Translations under genes and position numbers: made by a program
Assembly (NCBI GenBank): GCA_964475955.1
Contig: CAYYZY010000003.1
Span: 1-64,000 of the forward strand
Source of the DNA: DATKZH01 sp964475955
Lineage (GTDB): Bacteria; Planctomycetota; Planctomycetia; Pirellulales; Thermoguttaceae
Length of the DNA stretch: 64,000 nucleotides
Direction of reading: 5' to 3'
In this document: piece by piece, positions 34,131 to 42,329 of the stretch
How positions within the stretch are numbered: position 1 is the first letter of the stretch
How the letters are laid out: each line of letters starts with the position of its first letter
The notes under the pieces: generated by a model
The model's input: only the letters and a program-made list of their open reading frames with translations
Database searches by the model: none
What the model was told of the DNA's origin: nothing

Positions 34131-35918
34131 ATGCACGGCATCACGTCGATCGACTGGCTGGTCATTTTTGCGTACCTGGTGGGGATCACGCTGATCGGCG
34201 TCTGGACCGTGCGCATGGTGAAGAGCTCGACCACGTTCTTCATCAGCGAGCGGAAGTTCGGAAGCTGGATGATGATCTTCTTCAACTTCGGCACGGGCAC
34301 GCACTCCGACCAGGCGGTGGGGGTGGCGGCGAAGTCGTACCGGGCCGGGGCGTCGGGCATGTGGTACCAGCTTTTGTGGATCTTCTCCACGCCGCTTTAC
34401 TGGGTGATCGCCCCGCTGTTCCGGCGGATGCGGGCGGTGACTACTTCCGACTTCTTCGAGGCCCGGTTCGACCGCAGCGTGGCCGTGCTCTACGCCCTGG
34501 TCGCCATCCTCCAGCTTACGGTCAACATCGGCGTGATGCTCAAGGGCTCCAGCGCCATGATCACGGCCGTCTCCGGCGGCGCGATCCCCGCATTCTATGC
34601 GATCATGGCCATGACGGTGATGTTCGTCATCTACGGCGTCGCCGGCGGCCTGAGCGCGGCGGTGGTCACCGATTTCATCCAGGGCATCCTGACCATTCTC
34701 CTCTCGTTCCTCATCCTCCCCTTCGCGCTGGCGACCGTGGGAGGGACGTCGGGGCTGCGGGCCACGATCGACAACCCGGCCATGTTCGAGGTCGTCTCCC
34801 GCGGCGGCGAGATCACCGCCTTCTACATCGCCATCATCTCGCTGAACGGGCTGGTCGGCTACGGCACCCAGCCCCACACCATGAGCCTCTGCGCCGCGGG
34901 GCGCACGGAGATGCAGGCGCGCGTGGGCATGACCTGCGGCATGTTTATCAAGCGGTTCTGCACGGTGGCCTGGGTGCTCACCGGGCTCTGCGCCGTCGCT
35001 CTCTACATGGGGACCGACCGGGTGCCCGAGCACGAGATCGACCACGTGTACGGTCTGATGGCCCGCGACATGCTGCCGGCGATCGCCCCGGGGTTGGTCG
35101 GCCTGTTCATCGCGTCGATGCTGGCGGCCGTGATGAGCTCGTGCGACGCGTTCATGGTCGCCTCGTCGGCCCTGTTCACCGAGAACGTGTACCGCAAGCT
35201 GATCGTCCGCACGGCGAGCGACAAGCACTACATGCTCGTGGGGCGGGTCGTGGCGATCCTCGTGGTCGTGGCCGGCATCTTCTTCGCCCTGCGGCTGGAG
35301 AGCGTGGTGCACGGGCTGGAGGTGTTCTGGAAGGTGTCGGCGATGATGGGGCTCGCCTTCTGGCTCGGGCTCTTCTGGCGGCGGACCACCGCGGCCGGGG
35401 CCTGGGCGGGCACGCTGGCCGGCTTCGCCGCCTACCTGTTCACCGGCGTGATCAGCCTGCCGTGGGGCTTGCGGCGGTGGATCGACGAGAAGGGTGTGAT
35501 GCAGGTCGAGCTTTTGTACCACAACGTGTGGGATTTCAACGCCCAGTTCGCCGACAAGCTGCCCGACTTCATGCTCTGGCAGGGCAAGCTCTACCTGCCC
35601 TGGCAGATGATCCTCTACCTGGGCACCGGCCTGGTCGTGTTGGTGGTCGTGAGCCTCTTGACGCGGCCGGTCTCCCGCGAGCAGTTGGATCGGTTCTACG
35701 CCTGCCTGCGCACGCCGGTCGGCCCCGACGAGCCGGAGACGCGCCCCTTCGAGCTGCCGCCGGGCGTCGAGCCGGCCCCGCGCCGCGTGCTGGTCGACCT
35801 GCCGGGGTTCGAAATCCCGAGGCCCACCCGGGTGAGCGTGCTCGGCGTGCTGGGCGCCGCGGCCGCGGTGGTGGCGTTCATCTTCGGCGTCTATTGGGTG
35901 TTCAGCCTGGGGGCCTGA
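34131..35918 (+). CDS. Sodium:solute symporter (SSS family)
   Basis: The 595-residue membrane protein has the SSS core: an N-terminal TM helix (IDWLVIFAYLVGITLIGVW), FFISERKFGSWMMIFFNFGTGTHSDQAVGVA, GGLSAAVVTDFIQGILTILLSF and a helix-8-like SMLAAVMSSCDAFMVASSALFTENVYRKL. Counted by hydrophobic stretches it has about 13-14 TM segments, ending with a C-terminal TM segment (VLGVLGAAAAVVAFIFGVYWVF). The substrate is unknown, probably a small organic anion or sugar. Unlike the symporter at 22.7 kb, there is no large extracytoplasmic C-terminal domain. Confidence 0.9.
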   Translation: MHGITSIDWLVIFAYLVGITLIGVWTVRMVKSSTTFFISERKFGSWMMIFFNFGTGTHSDQAVGVAAKSYRAGASGMWYQLLWIFSTPLYWVIAPLFRRMRAVTTSDFFEARFDRSVAVLYALVAILQLTVNIGVMLKGSSAMITAVSGGAIPAFYAIMAMTVMFVIYGVAGGLSAAVVTDFIQGILTILLSFLILPFALATVGGTSGLRATIDNPAMFEVVSRGGEITAFYIAIISLNGLVGYGTQPHTMSLCAAGRTEMQARVGMTCGMFIKRFCTVAWVLTGLCAVALYMGTDRVPEHEIDHVYGLMARDMLPAIAPGLVGLFIASMLAAVMSSCDAFMVASSALFTENVYRKLIVRTASDKHYMLVGRVVAILVVVAGIFFALRLESVVHGLEVFWKVSAMMGLAFWLGLFWRRTTAAGAWAGTLAGFAAYLFTGVISLPWGLRRWIDEKGVMQVELLYHNVWDFNAQFADKLPDFMLWQGKLYLPWQMILYLGTGLVVLVVVSLLTRPVSREQLDRFYACLRTPVGPDEPETRPFELPPGVEPAPRRVLVDLPGFEIPRPTRVSVLGVLGAAAAVVAFIFGVYWVFSLGA

Positions 35919-35932
35919 GGCACGACACGTTT

Positions 35933-36188
<256 letters not shown>

Positions 36189-36346
36189 GGAACGCGGGGG
36201 CGAACGTCGGTCGCACGATCGGAACGAGCGGCGCGTTCGGTGCAACCGGCCTTCCGGGGGCGGGGCGTGAACTATGCTTGAGAGTCCGTCCTCGCTCCGG
36301 ACGGTTCGCCCCCGAGATCGACCCCAGCAGCCAGGGAGCCCGACGC

Positions 36347-36763
36347 GTGCCGATCTTCTCGCGCAAACGAGAGCAGGAAGTCCAGAGCTTCGTCCTCAAG
36401 GTGGTCAACAACAACTGCGAGGAGCTGGAACACCTCGCCGACGGGCCGCGCCTGGAAGGCCGCGTGCGCCTGTGCGTGGTCGTCCTGGTCGTCCCCGTCG
36501 AGAACGGTAAGCCGGCCGTCGAGCAGACCTTCGCCGCGGTGACCAAGGAGTTCTCCACCAGCGGTCTCTCGCTGGTGGTCGACAGCGCCCGGGCGCCGGA
36601 GGAAGCGATCGTCGCCTTTCGCTGGGAGCGCGAGATGCGGTACGTGCGCGCCGAGGCCCGGCACCTCAACCCGATGGGCGCCGGCTTCTACCAGCTCGGC
36701 CTGCAACTGGTCCGCATGGTCCGCCCGAGCGACTTCCCCGAACTGGAATCGGTGACGTTCTGA
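36347..36763 (+). CDS. PilZ-like domain protein
   Basis: The 138-residue product starts with GTG at 36347 with AGGGAG upstream. After a short basic start (PIFSRKREQE) and helix (LKVVNNNCEELEHL) it has LEGRVRLCVVVLVVP ... TKEFSTSGLSLVVDS ... LNPMGAGFYQLGLQLVRMV, a pattern like a PilZ domain (R...T.d.S..Gl.l......G.f.lG..), but without a clear RxxxR motif, so c-di-GMP binding is uncertain. Its stop codon is followed one base later by five GGATGAA heptamers. It converges on the sugar transferase gene. Confidence 0.7.
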   Translation: MPIFSRKREQEVQSFVLKVVNNNCEELEHLADGPRLEGRVRLCVVVLVVPVENGKPAVEQTFAAVTKEFSTSGLSLVVDSARAPEEAIVAFRWEREMRYVRAEARHLNPMGAGFYQLGLQLVRMVRPSDFPELESVTF

Positions 36764-36764
36764 A

Positions 36765-36799
36765 GGATGAAGGATGAAGGATGAAGGATGAGGGATGAA
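36765..36799. repeat. Five tandem GGATGAA heptamers after a stop codon
   Basis: GGATGAA, GGATGAA, GGATGAA, GGATGAG and GGATGAA follow the stop codon at 36761-36763 with a one-base gap. The same unit in the same orientation relative to its gene follows aroC. Confidence 0.92.
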
Positions 36800-36850
36800 G
36801 CCGACCCCGGCCCACTCCCGACTCCTTACTCCCCACTCCCGCCTCCCAAC

Positions 36851-38239
36851 TCAGTACGCATTGCGGTGGCGCAGGCCGCGCCAGGGGGTGAGCAGGAGGA
36901 TCTTCAGGTCGAGCCACAGCGACCAGTGGGCCACGTAGTAGAGGTCGCAGCGCACGCGGTGGCGAAGCGACGTGTCGCCGCGCCACCCGTTCACCTGGGC
37001 CCAGCCGGTCATGCCCGCCTTGACCTGGTGCCGCTGCACGTAGTTGGGGATCTGTTTGCGGAACCGCTCGACGAACACGTCCCGCTCGGGCCGCGGGCCG
37101 ACGAGGCTCATGTCGCCGGCCAGCACGTTGAACAGTTGGGGCAGTTCGTCGAGGCTCCAGCGGCGGAGGAAGCGGCCCAGGGGCGTGCAGCGGGCGTCGC
37201 CGCGGGCCGCCCAAACGGGGCCGGTCTCGCGTTCCGCGTCGGATCGCATGCTGCGGAACTTGAGCATCCGGAACGTGCGCCCGCCCAGCCCGGTCCGCGT
37301 CTGGCGGTAGAGCACGGGGCCGCCGGTGGTGAGCTTGATCGCCAGGGCCAGCGCCCCCATGAGCGGCGCGAGCACGATCAGCGCCGCGGCGGCCAGCACC
37401 AGGTCCATGGCCCGCTTGGCCAGCCGGGCCCAGCCGCAGTGCGGGTTCTCCCGCAGGCTGAGGAAGGCGACGCCGTCGATCTCCATCATGCGCAGGCGCA
37501 CGCCGGCCAGGTTGGGGACGTCGGGCACGAGCTGCACCTCGGCGAGCACGCCGGAGAGGGCCTTGTAGACCTCGGGCAACTGGCCGAAGCGGGAAGCCGG
37601 CAGGGCGACGAACACGTGGTCGACGTCGTGCTCCGCCACGACCCGCTCCAGCTCGTCGATGCCGCCCAGGCGGGGCAGCATCTGCGGCTTGGGGCGCTCG
37701 GGGTCGTCGACGAAGCCGACCGGCTCCAGCCCCGTCCAACGGTTGGCCAGAATCGTCCGCGCCACGTGCTGCCCGTGGCGCCCGCTCCCCACGATCAGGG
37801 CCCGGCCGTAGTTCAGCCCGCGGCCGCGCAGGTACTTCAGCGTCTGCCACACGCCCCGCCGCACCGCCGCAAGCGCCAGCCCGTTGAGCACCAAGAAAAG
37901 CCCCAGGGCCAGCCGCGACTCGTAGGGGTCGCGCCCGTAGAACGTGGCCGTGATCGCCAGCAGGAACAACAGCCCGCTCGCCTTGCACACCACGCCCAGC
38001 TCTCGGGGAAGCTCGCGCAGCCGGTGCACCTCGTACAGCCCGCAGAGCCGGTACGACACGGCCGCCAGCACGAGCACCATGGGCAGGCCGCGGAGCACGA
38101 GGGGGAAGTCGGGCACGCCGTCGGGCGATCGCCATAGGGTGAACCGCGCCAGGTACGCCCCGACCCAAACCGCGGCGGTCACCGCCAGGTCGGAGCCCAA
38201 AAAGACCAGGGCGAGCTTGTTCCCGTGTCGCCGATACAT
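36851..38239 (-). CDS. Undecaprenyl-phosphate sugar-1-phosphate transferase (WcaJ/PssY type)
   Basis: The 462-residue membrane enzyme starts exopolysaccharide synthesis by moving a sugar phosphate (usually glucose or galactose) from the nucleotide sugar onto undecaprenyl phosphate. It has four or five N-terminal TM segments (about 10-110), a CoA-binding-like Rossmann region (GRALIVGSGRHGQHVARTIL ... EPVGFVDD) and a C-terminal bacterial sugar transferase domain: KRAMDLVLAAAALIVLAPLM, GGPVLYRQTRTGLGGRTFRMLKFRSM, RWSLDELPQLFNVLAGDMSLVGPRPE. Full family length. No polysaccharide cluster is adjacent, so it seems isolated. ATG at 38239 is at the natural start of the domain. Confidence 0.93.
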   Translation of the reverse strand: MYRRHGNKLALVFLGSDLAVTAAVWVGAYLARFTLWRSPDGVPDFPLVLRGLPMVLVLAAVSYRLCGLYEVHRLRELPRELGVVCKASGLLFLLAITATFYGRDPYESRLALGLFLVLNGLALAAVRRGVWQTLKYLRGRGLNYGRALIVGSGRHGQHVARTILANRWTGLEPVGFVDDPERPKPQMLPRLGGIDELERVVAEHDVDHVFVALPASRFGQLPEVYKALSGVLAEVQLVPDVPNLAGVRLRMMEIDGVAFLSLRENPHCGWARLAKRAMDLVLAAAALIVLAPLMGALALAIKLTTGGPVLYRQTRTGLGGRTFRMLKFRSMRSDAERETGPVWAARGDARCTPLGRFLRRWSLDELPQLFNVLAGDMSLVGPRPERDVFVERFRKQIPNYVQRHQVKAGMTGWAQVNGWRGDTSLRHRVRCDLYYVAHWSLWLDLKILLLTPWRGLRHRNAY

Positions 38240-38257
38240 GGCATCCTCGCTCTGTGG

Positions 38258-38276
38258 GGCACGTCTCCAACGTGCC
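38258..38276. repeat. Degenerate GGCACG palindrome
   Basis: GGCACGTC-TCC-AACGTGCC has one mismatched pair in its 8-bp stem and matches the first palindrome of the 13256-13320 cluster at all but one base. Confidence 0.75.
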
Positions 38277-38509
38277 TGACTCGCCGGACGCGGCCTTCGG
38301 TCCGACCCCAGGAGGACGGAGTGGCATTGCGTGCTCCTGTAAGACGGAATGGCATCCCGTCCTACAGACGCGCGCCGTGCACGCAGCCGGTCAACGAAGA
38401 CCGTCCCCGGAGAAAATGGCGAGGTCTTGTAGCAGACGGGCAGACCTGCGTCAACGCAGGATGGGAGATCTGGGTAAACGAGATGGTTTTCGGCCTGGCG
38501 CATAGCGTC

Positions 38510-38584
38510 AGGGTGGCTTCGAGCGCAGCGAGCCCACAGTCCGACCAATTCCGGGGGCTCGCTGCGCTCGACCCCGGCCACCCG
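38510..38584. repeat. Inverted repeat, GAGCGCAGCGAGCCC family (copy 1)
   Basis: GAGCGCAGCGAGCCC (38521-38535) pairs perfectly with GGGCTCGCTGCGCTC (38555-38569), flanked by GGGTGGC and GCCACCC. The copy at 59722-59796 is identical at all but two bases across the roughly 60-base core. Confidence 0.93.
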
Positions 38585-38621
38585 GCAGCGGCAGGCCGGC
38601 CCGGGCGGTTCATGTCGGGCC

Positions 38622-38689
38622 GTAGTGACCCGATTCATCGGGTTCGGAGGGCGCGGAACGGCCTCCGACCGCATGAATGCGGTCGCTAC
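38622..38689. repeat. Inverted repeat, GTAGCGAC family (copy 2)
   Basis: GTAGTGACC (38622-38630) pairs with GGTCGCTAC (38681-38689) with one mismatch; the inner GATTCATCGGG and GCATGAATGC words match the copy at 5071-5137. Confidence 0.8.
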
Positions 38690-38770
38690 CAGCGGCGTAT
38701 GGACAAGCCGCCCTGGCCGGCGCTCGCCGTGGGCCGCCCGGAATGGCACACGCTACGGCCGTGCAGGGCC

Positions 38771-40042
38771 CTACGCGCCGTCGGCCCCCAGGATCACGGC
38801 GACTGAATGGCCGACGGGGGAGTGATTGAGCACCAGCGCCGTCGGCCGGCTCACTTCGCTCGGCTCCCCGTGGATCACGTTGATCGGGCAGCCGGGATCG
38901 GGGCGCTCGTAGTTGAGGGTGGGGGCGACGAGTCCTTTTTCCAGGGCGAGCACGCTGACGGCCATCTCCACCGCGCCCCCCCCGGCCGCCAGGTTGCCGA
39001 AGAAGCTCTTGGGCGCGGTGACCGGCACGTCGTCCAACGTGTCGCGAATCGCCTGCGCCTCGACCTCGTCGTCGAGCCTCGTGCTCAGCCCGTGCGCGTT
39101 GACGTGCCCCACCTCCCCCGGTTCGAGCCCCGCGGCCCGAAGCGCGCTTTGGATCGCCCCGCGGATCGCCCGGCCCTCAAACGGCTCGCCCCGAGGCCTC
39201 GGCTCGAACGTGCTCGCTTGGCCGAGGATGCGGGCCAAGACCCGGGCGCCGCGGCCTTCGGCGTGGGACCGTTCTTCCAACAGGAAGGCCCCCGCGCCTT
39301 CGCCGTGGACCATTCCGTCGCGATCCGCCTCGAAGGGGCGGCACGCGCCCGCCGGATCGTCGAGCCGCTGCGACGGCTCATGAAGCGCCTGCCGGGCCCA
39401 GGCGAACGGCGTCACCCGCGAGCCGGTCCCCCCGGCGATCATCAGGTCGGTCTGGCCGCGTTCGATCACGCGCATCGCCTCGACCACCGCCGCAAGGCTC
39501 GAGGCTTCCTGCATCACCAGGGCGTTGGTGGGCCCTTGGACGTCGCGGGCGATTCCGATGTGGCAGGCGGGCATGTTGGGCAGATACTTGAGCATCCACA
39601 GCGGGAACATCTCCGCCAGCGCCTTCTCGCCCCAGTACTGGAAGTCGAACTTCCCGTCCGGCATGCAGCTTCGATACGGGGCGACCATCTCCCGCAGGTC
39701 GCACGGGATCATGTCGGCCCCGAACACGACGCCGAACCGCCGCAGATCGACGGGCTGGTCGTCGATGGCCGCGTCGAGGCAGGCCAGATCGGCGGCCACG
39801 GCGGCCATCTGGATGTCGCGCGACATCACTTTGAGCGATTTGCGGGGCCGAACGTGCTTTCCCGGCTGCAAGTCGACGACCTGGCCCGCAATCGTGCGGG
39901 ACACGTCGTGGTCGAGCAGCGAGTCGAGCGAGCGGACGCCGCTTCGTCCCTCGCAGAGCGAGGCCCAGAATGGGTCGCGCCCCGTCCCGATGGGGCTCAC
40001 AACCCCCATTCCGGTGATTACCACTTCCCTCGTTGGTGCCAT
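38771..40042 (-). CDS. Beta-ketoacyl synthase-like protein lacking the catalytic Cys (chain-length-factor-like)
   Basis: This 423-residue protein has the full KAS II fold (VVITGMGVVSPIGTGRDPFW, EADRDGMVHGEGAGAFLLEE, NAHGLSTRLDDEVEAQAI). Aligned with FabF, the nucleophilic Cys of TACTSG is replaced by Ala180 (MQEASSL) and the second active-site His by Asn350 (FFGNLAAGGGAVEM); His317 and Lys345 remain. The terminal NSFGFGGTN motif is also altered to NHSPVGHSV. It therefore cannot do Claisen condensation alone and resembles ketosynthase-beta/chain-length factors, which pair with an active KS. No partner KS, ACP or aromatase lies in the window. It may also be a decarboxylase or a structural subunit. 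Confidence 0.88.
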   Translation of the reverse strand: MAPTREVVITGMGVVSPIGTGRDPFWASLCEGRSGVRSLDSLLDHDVSRTIAGQVVDLQPGKHVRPRKSLKVMSRDIQMAAVAADLACLDAAIDDQPVDLRRFGVVFGADMIPCDLREMVAPYRSCMPDGKFDFQYWGEKALAEMFPLWMLKYLPNMPACHIGIARDVQGPTNALVMQEASSLAAVVEAMRVIERGQTDLMIAGGTGSRVTPFAWARQALHEPSQRLDDPAGACRPFEADRDGMVHGEGAGAFLLEERSHAEGRGARVLARILGQASTFEPRPRGEPFEGRAIRGAIQSALRAAGLEPGEVGHVNAHGLSTRLDDEVEAQAIRDTLDDVPVTAPKSFFGNLAAGGGAVEMAVSVLALEKGLVAPTLNYERPDPGCPINVIHGEPSEVSRPTALVLNHSPVGHSVAVILGADGA

Positions 40043-40582
40043 ATTTTCGCCACCAATGGGCCCAAGGGGGCATCTCCCGCCACCGTGTCCGGCTGCCCGT
40101 CCACTCTCCGCTTAGCATCGGCGCAACGGCCACCCTCGCACGAGCCCCTTTTCACTCCGACACAACACGCCGCCCAACCCACCGGCCCCGTGCCGGTGAA
40201 GAAGCCGCCTGGGGGACGACCCGCGCAGCCTCCAATCGCCACGCGCCCCGAAAGGGGGCCGGCAGGGATTCGCGGAAGTCGTTCGTCGGCCGGTCCTTAG
40301 TCGTCTTGCCCATCGTAAAATGGGGCACCCAATCGGACAAGGGGACCTCGGCGGACGGTAGTCTCCTAGGAGTGTGCGCGCGAGCGCTGCCCCTCTTTCG
40401 TGGCAGGGCAGAACCTGGAAGCCATTTTGTGCGTCCAGCTTGGGGTGGCTGCGCGGCCAGAGATACCTCTTGCGTGGGGGTGTGCGCAGATGGTAGAATA
40501 GCAAGTAGGGAGATCGTGCGTGTTGATTGCGTGCCATCTCCGATATACTCTCTGGAGGTGTTGTTTGTCCTGCGGGTGCGAT
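40043..40582. other. Intergenic stretch, no supported gene
   Basis: About 540 bases between the KAS-like gene and the three-gene cassette. GC content falls towards the right. A GGAGGTG at 40554-40560 lies before the next gene. No hairpin-plus-T-run terminator or promoter is clear. Confidence 0.5.
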
Positions 40583-41005
40583 ATGCCGAAGAAGAAGAGC
40601 AGCAACCAGGGCAAGGGGGCGTCAGATAGGGGCCCCAAGAAAGCGACAGGCAAGAAGGCTGCCGCGAAGGGTCCACAACTGCCTTTTGAACAGAGAGTGC
40701 CAGTACCGATTTCCCGGGAATTTCCACCAGACCAGGTAGGTGTAACGTCCAATCATTTTGTTATTCAGCAGGACGATTCCGAGTTTCATCTCCTCTTTTT
40801 TCAAACACACCCTCCAGTTGTCCTTGCAGACACAGACGAAGAGCGCCGCGAGATTCTGGCAAACGCCGAAGCGCGATCCATATGCGTAGCCCGTATTATC
40901 GTGTCCGCCGATCGGCTTCCGTCGTTCATTGAGGCAATGGAAAGCAACCTGAAAAGGCACAACGCCCGCAAAGCCGCCGACGACGCGCAGAAGGAGATGC
41001 CGTGA
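40583..41005 (+). CDS. DUF3467-like small protein with Lys-rich N-terminus
   Basis: The 140-residue product starts with a Lys/Ala-rich tail (MPKKKSSNQGKG, KKATGKKAAAKG) and continues with VGVTSNHFVIQQDDSEFHLLFFQTHPPVV and SICVARIIVSADRLPSFIEAMESNLKRH, a good match to the plan of DUF3467 proteins (y.N...i..s..eF.l.F........hA..l..aL..nl..y). Function of that family is unknown. The ATG at 40583 is one option; a TTG at 40565 lies four bases after GGAGGTG. Its last four bases overlap the next gene (GTGA). Codon use is less GC-rich than typical here, suggesting transfer. Confidence 0.7.
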   Translation: MPKKKSSNQGKGASDRGPKKATGKKAAAKGPQLPFEQRVPVPISREFPPDQVGVTSNHFVIQQDDSEFHLLFFQTHPPVVLADTDEERREILANAEARSICVARIIVSADRLPSFIEAMESNLKRHNARKAADDAQKEMP

Positions 41006-41364
41006 CAGAGAAGTACTCAGCGTGTATCGCCGAAAGCAGTATTGGCAACGCGGCTGTGGTGGAGATGCCCGGGGTGGACTGCGGCGCCGGCGACTCGGTG
41101 TCGCTGGGCGATATTCGTGCTGACGCTTGGCGCGCGGACATATCTCTTGCTTCATCCACAGGTAGCGAGTCCATGGAACATCAGCCACAACGGCATAGTT
41201 TCCCACTTGCCACCCTGCGTGACTGCCTGGAAGCGAGTGAGTTTATTGAAAGGCAACGCCGCAAACTTGAAATAGAAGAGGCTCTTGAGGATGCCTTCGA
41301 GAGCGGCGGCCAAGTGTTCGATGACGCCTTTTGGACCGAGGTGAAGAAGAGGCGTGCTTCCTAG
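41002..41364 (+). CDS. Small protein of unknown function in the cassette
   Basis: A 120-residue protein beginning at a GTG that overlaps the previous stop by four bases. The N-terminal 60 residues are polar and Ser/Ala-rich; the C-terminal part (LRDCLEASEFIERQRRKLEIEEALEDAFESGGQVFDDAFWTEVKKRRAS) is helical and ends like some ParD or Phd antitoxins, where the C-terminal segment wraps a toxin. That resemblance is weak. It sits immediately upstream of a GNAT gene, an arrangement used by GNAT toxin-antitoxin pairs. Confidence 0.6.
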   Translation: MTEKYSACIAESSIGNAAVVEMPGVDCGAGDSVSLGDIRADAWRADISLASSTGSESMEHQPQRHSFPLATLRDCLEASEFIERQRRKLEIEEALEDAFESGGQVFDDAFWTEVKKRRAS

Positions 41365-41388
41365 GATCGCAGCCTGGGCGAGGGAATT

Positions 41389-41898
41389 GTGCGGCTCAAG
41401 GTTCTTGAGTTCTCAGCGGAGTGCCTCCCTCGCGTGCAGCACTTCGAGTGCGGCTCCAGCATTCCTGCCGAGTATGCTGCTGCTTGGATCAAGGCGGCCC
41501 CATCCTGCAAAGGCGCGCTCCACTCCATACGAGAGCATGGGAATTCCGTCTGGCTCTACTATGCCAGACAAGATCTTGTGGGGTTTTCTTCGCTTGGAAC
41601 TACCCGATGGCGCATTCCCCCGCCGGACGGGCCACGTCGTGAAGCGGGGTTCCTTCCGATGTTGGCTGTAGCGACGCAGTTTCAGGGAAAGGCTTGTGGG
41701 CGCCAGAAGCTTCGGTATTCCGACGCGATTCTCTCCGACACCATCAAGAGAGCACGCGAACGCGGCTTCCGCGAACTGTGTCTGTTTGTCCACGCGGACA
41801 ATGCACGGGCCCTTCGGCTTTATCAAAGACATGAGTTCCAGGCGATTGGAGACGCAGATGAGCGAGGGCTTCTCAGGATGCTCAAGCTTCTCGACTAG
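41389..41898 (+). CDS. GNAT-family acetyltransferase of the cassette
   Basis: The 169-residue protein shows a GNAT core: VWLYYARQDLVGFSSLG, an acetyl-CoA loop FLPMLAVATQFQGKACGRQKLRYSDAIL (the QFQGKACG portion is the Q/RxxGxG/A motif) and LFVHADNARALRLYQRHEFQAIG. Start is GTG at 41389, 24 bases after the previous gene, with GAGGG upstream. It may be a housekeeping-type acetyltransferase or a toxin of the TacT/AtaT kind; the small upstream gene would then be its antitoxin. Neither role can be decided from sequence. Less GC-rich than flanking genes. Confidence 0.78.
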   Translation: MRLKVLEFSAECLPRVQHFECGSSIPAEYAAAWIKAAPSCKGALHSIREHGNSVWLYYARQDLVGFSSLGTTRWRIPPPDGPRREAGFLPMLAVATQFQGKACGRQKLRYSDAILSDTIKRARERGFRELCLFVHADNARALRLYQRHEFQAIGDADERGLLRMLKLLD

Positions 41899-42329
41899 TC
41901 GCTGGTCTGTGGGCGCACCAGGCCGACTGCGCACCGCCGTCTGAGGGGAATCGCGTACCACCCCAGCATGGGCACGCTCGGCCTGCCGGACCACCCACGG
42001 AGCAAGCGACACGGCGACGCCTTCGCCGCGTTCGGGCCGAGCGAGAATCCCCGAGATCGGATCGAACGTCGACTCTTATTACGGCGGCAGGAGCGGCACG
42101 ATCGTGACCGGAAGCGGCGGCGCCAATCCGGACAATCTCATCACCGGCATTGAAGTCTCATCCCCGGCATGCAGGTGCGTTGAAATCGGCGCGGGAAGCC
42201 CTCATCATGAGGCAAGTGAGAACTGCGCGCTCGCCGTTTTGCCTTGTTTCGGGCACACGCGGCCCGGCGGTCGTCCCGGGCCGGGGGCGTCGGCTGCTAC
42301 CCGGAAGAAGCCGCAAGGAGGAACCCAAG
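41899..42329. other. Intergenic stretch with possible coding debris
   Basis: About 430 bases with no complete gene. Around 42060-42150 one frame encodes SNVDSYYGGRSGTIVTGSGG, which reads like protein but lacks a start or continuation and may be a gene remnant. The AGGAGG at about 42316-42321 belongs to the next, decayed gene. Confidence 0.4.

Larger units (their letters stand above)
38240..38770. other. Repeat-rich intergenic region
   Basis: This 531-base gap has no supported gene and holds at least three repeat elements: a GGCACG palindrome (38258-38276), a GAGCGCAGCGAGCCC element (38510-38584) and a GTAGCGAC element (38622-38689). Confidence 0.7.

Noticed and set aside
36765..36799. Tandem heptamers as a CRISPR array
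   Set aside because: Units are seven bases with no spacers; this is a simple tandem repeat.
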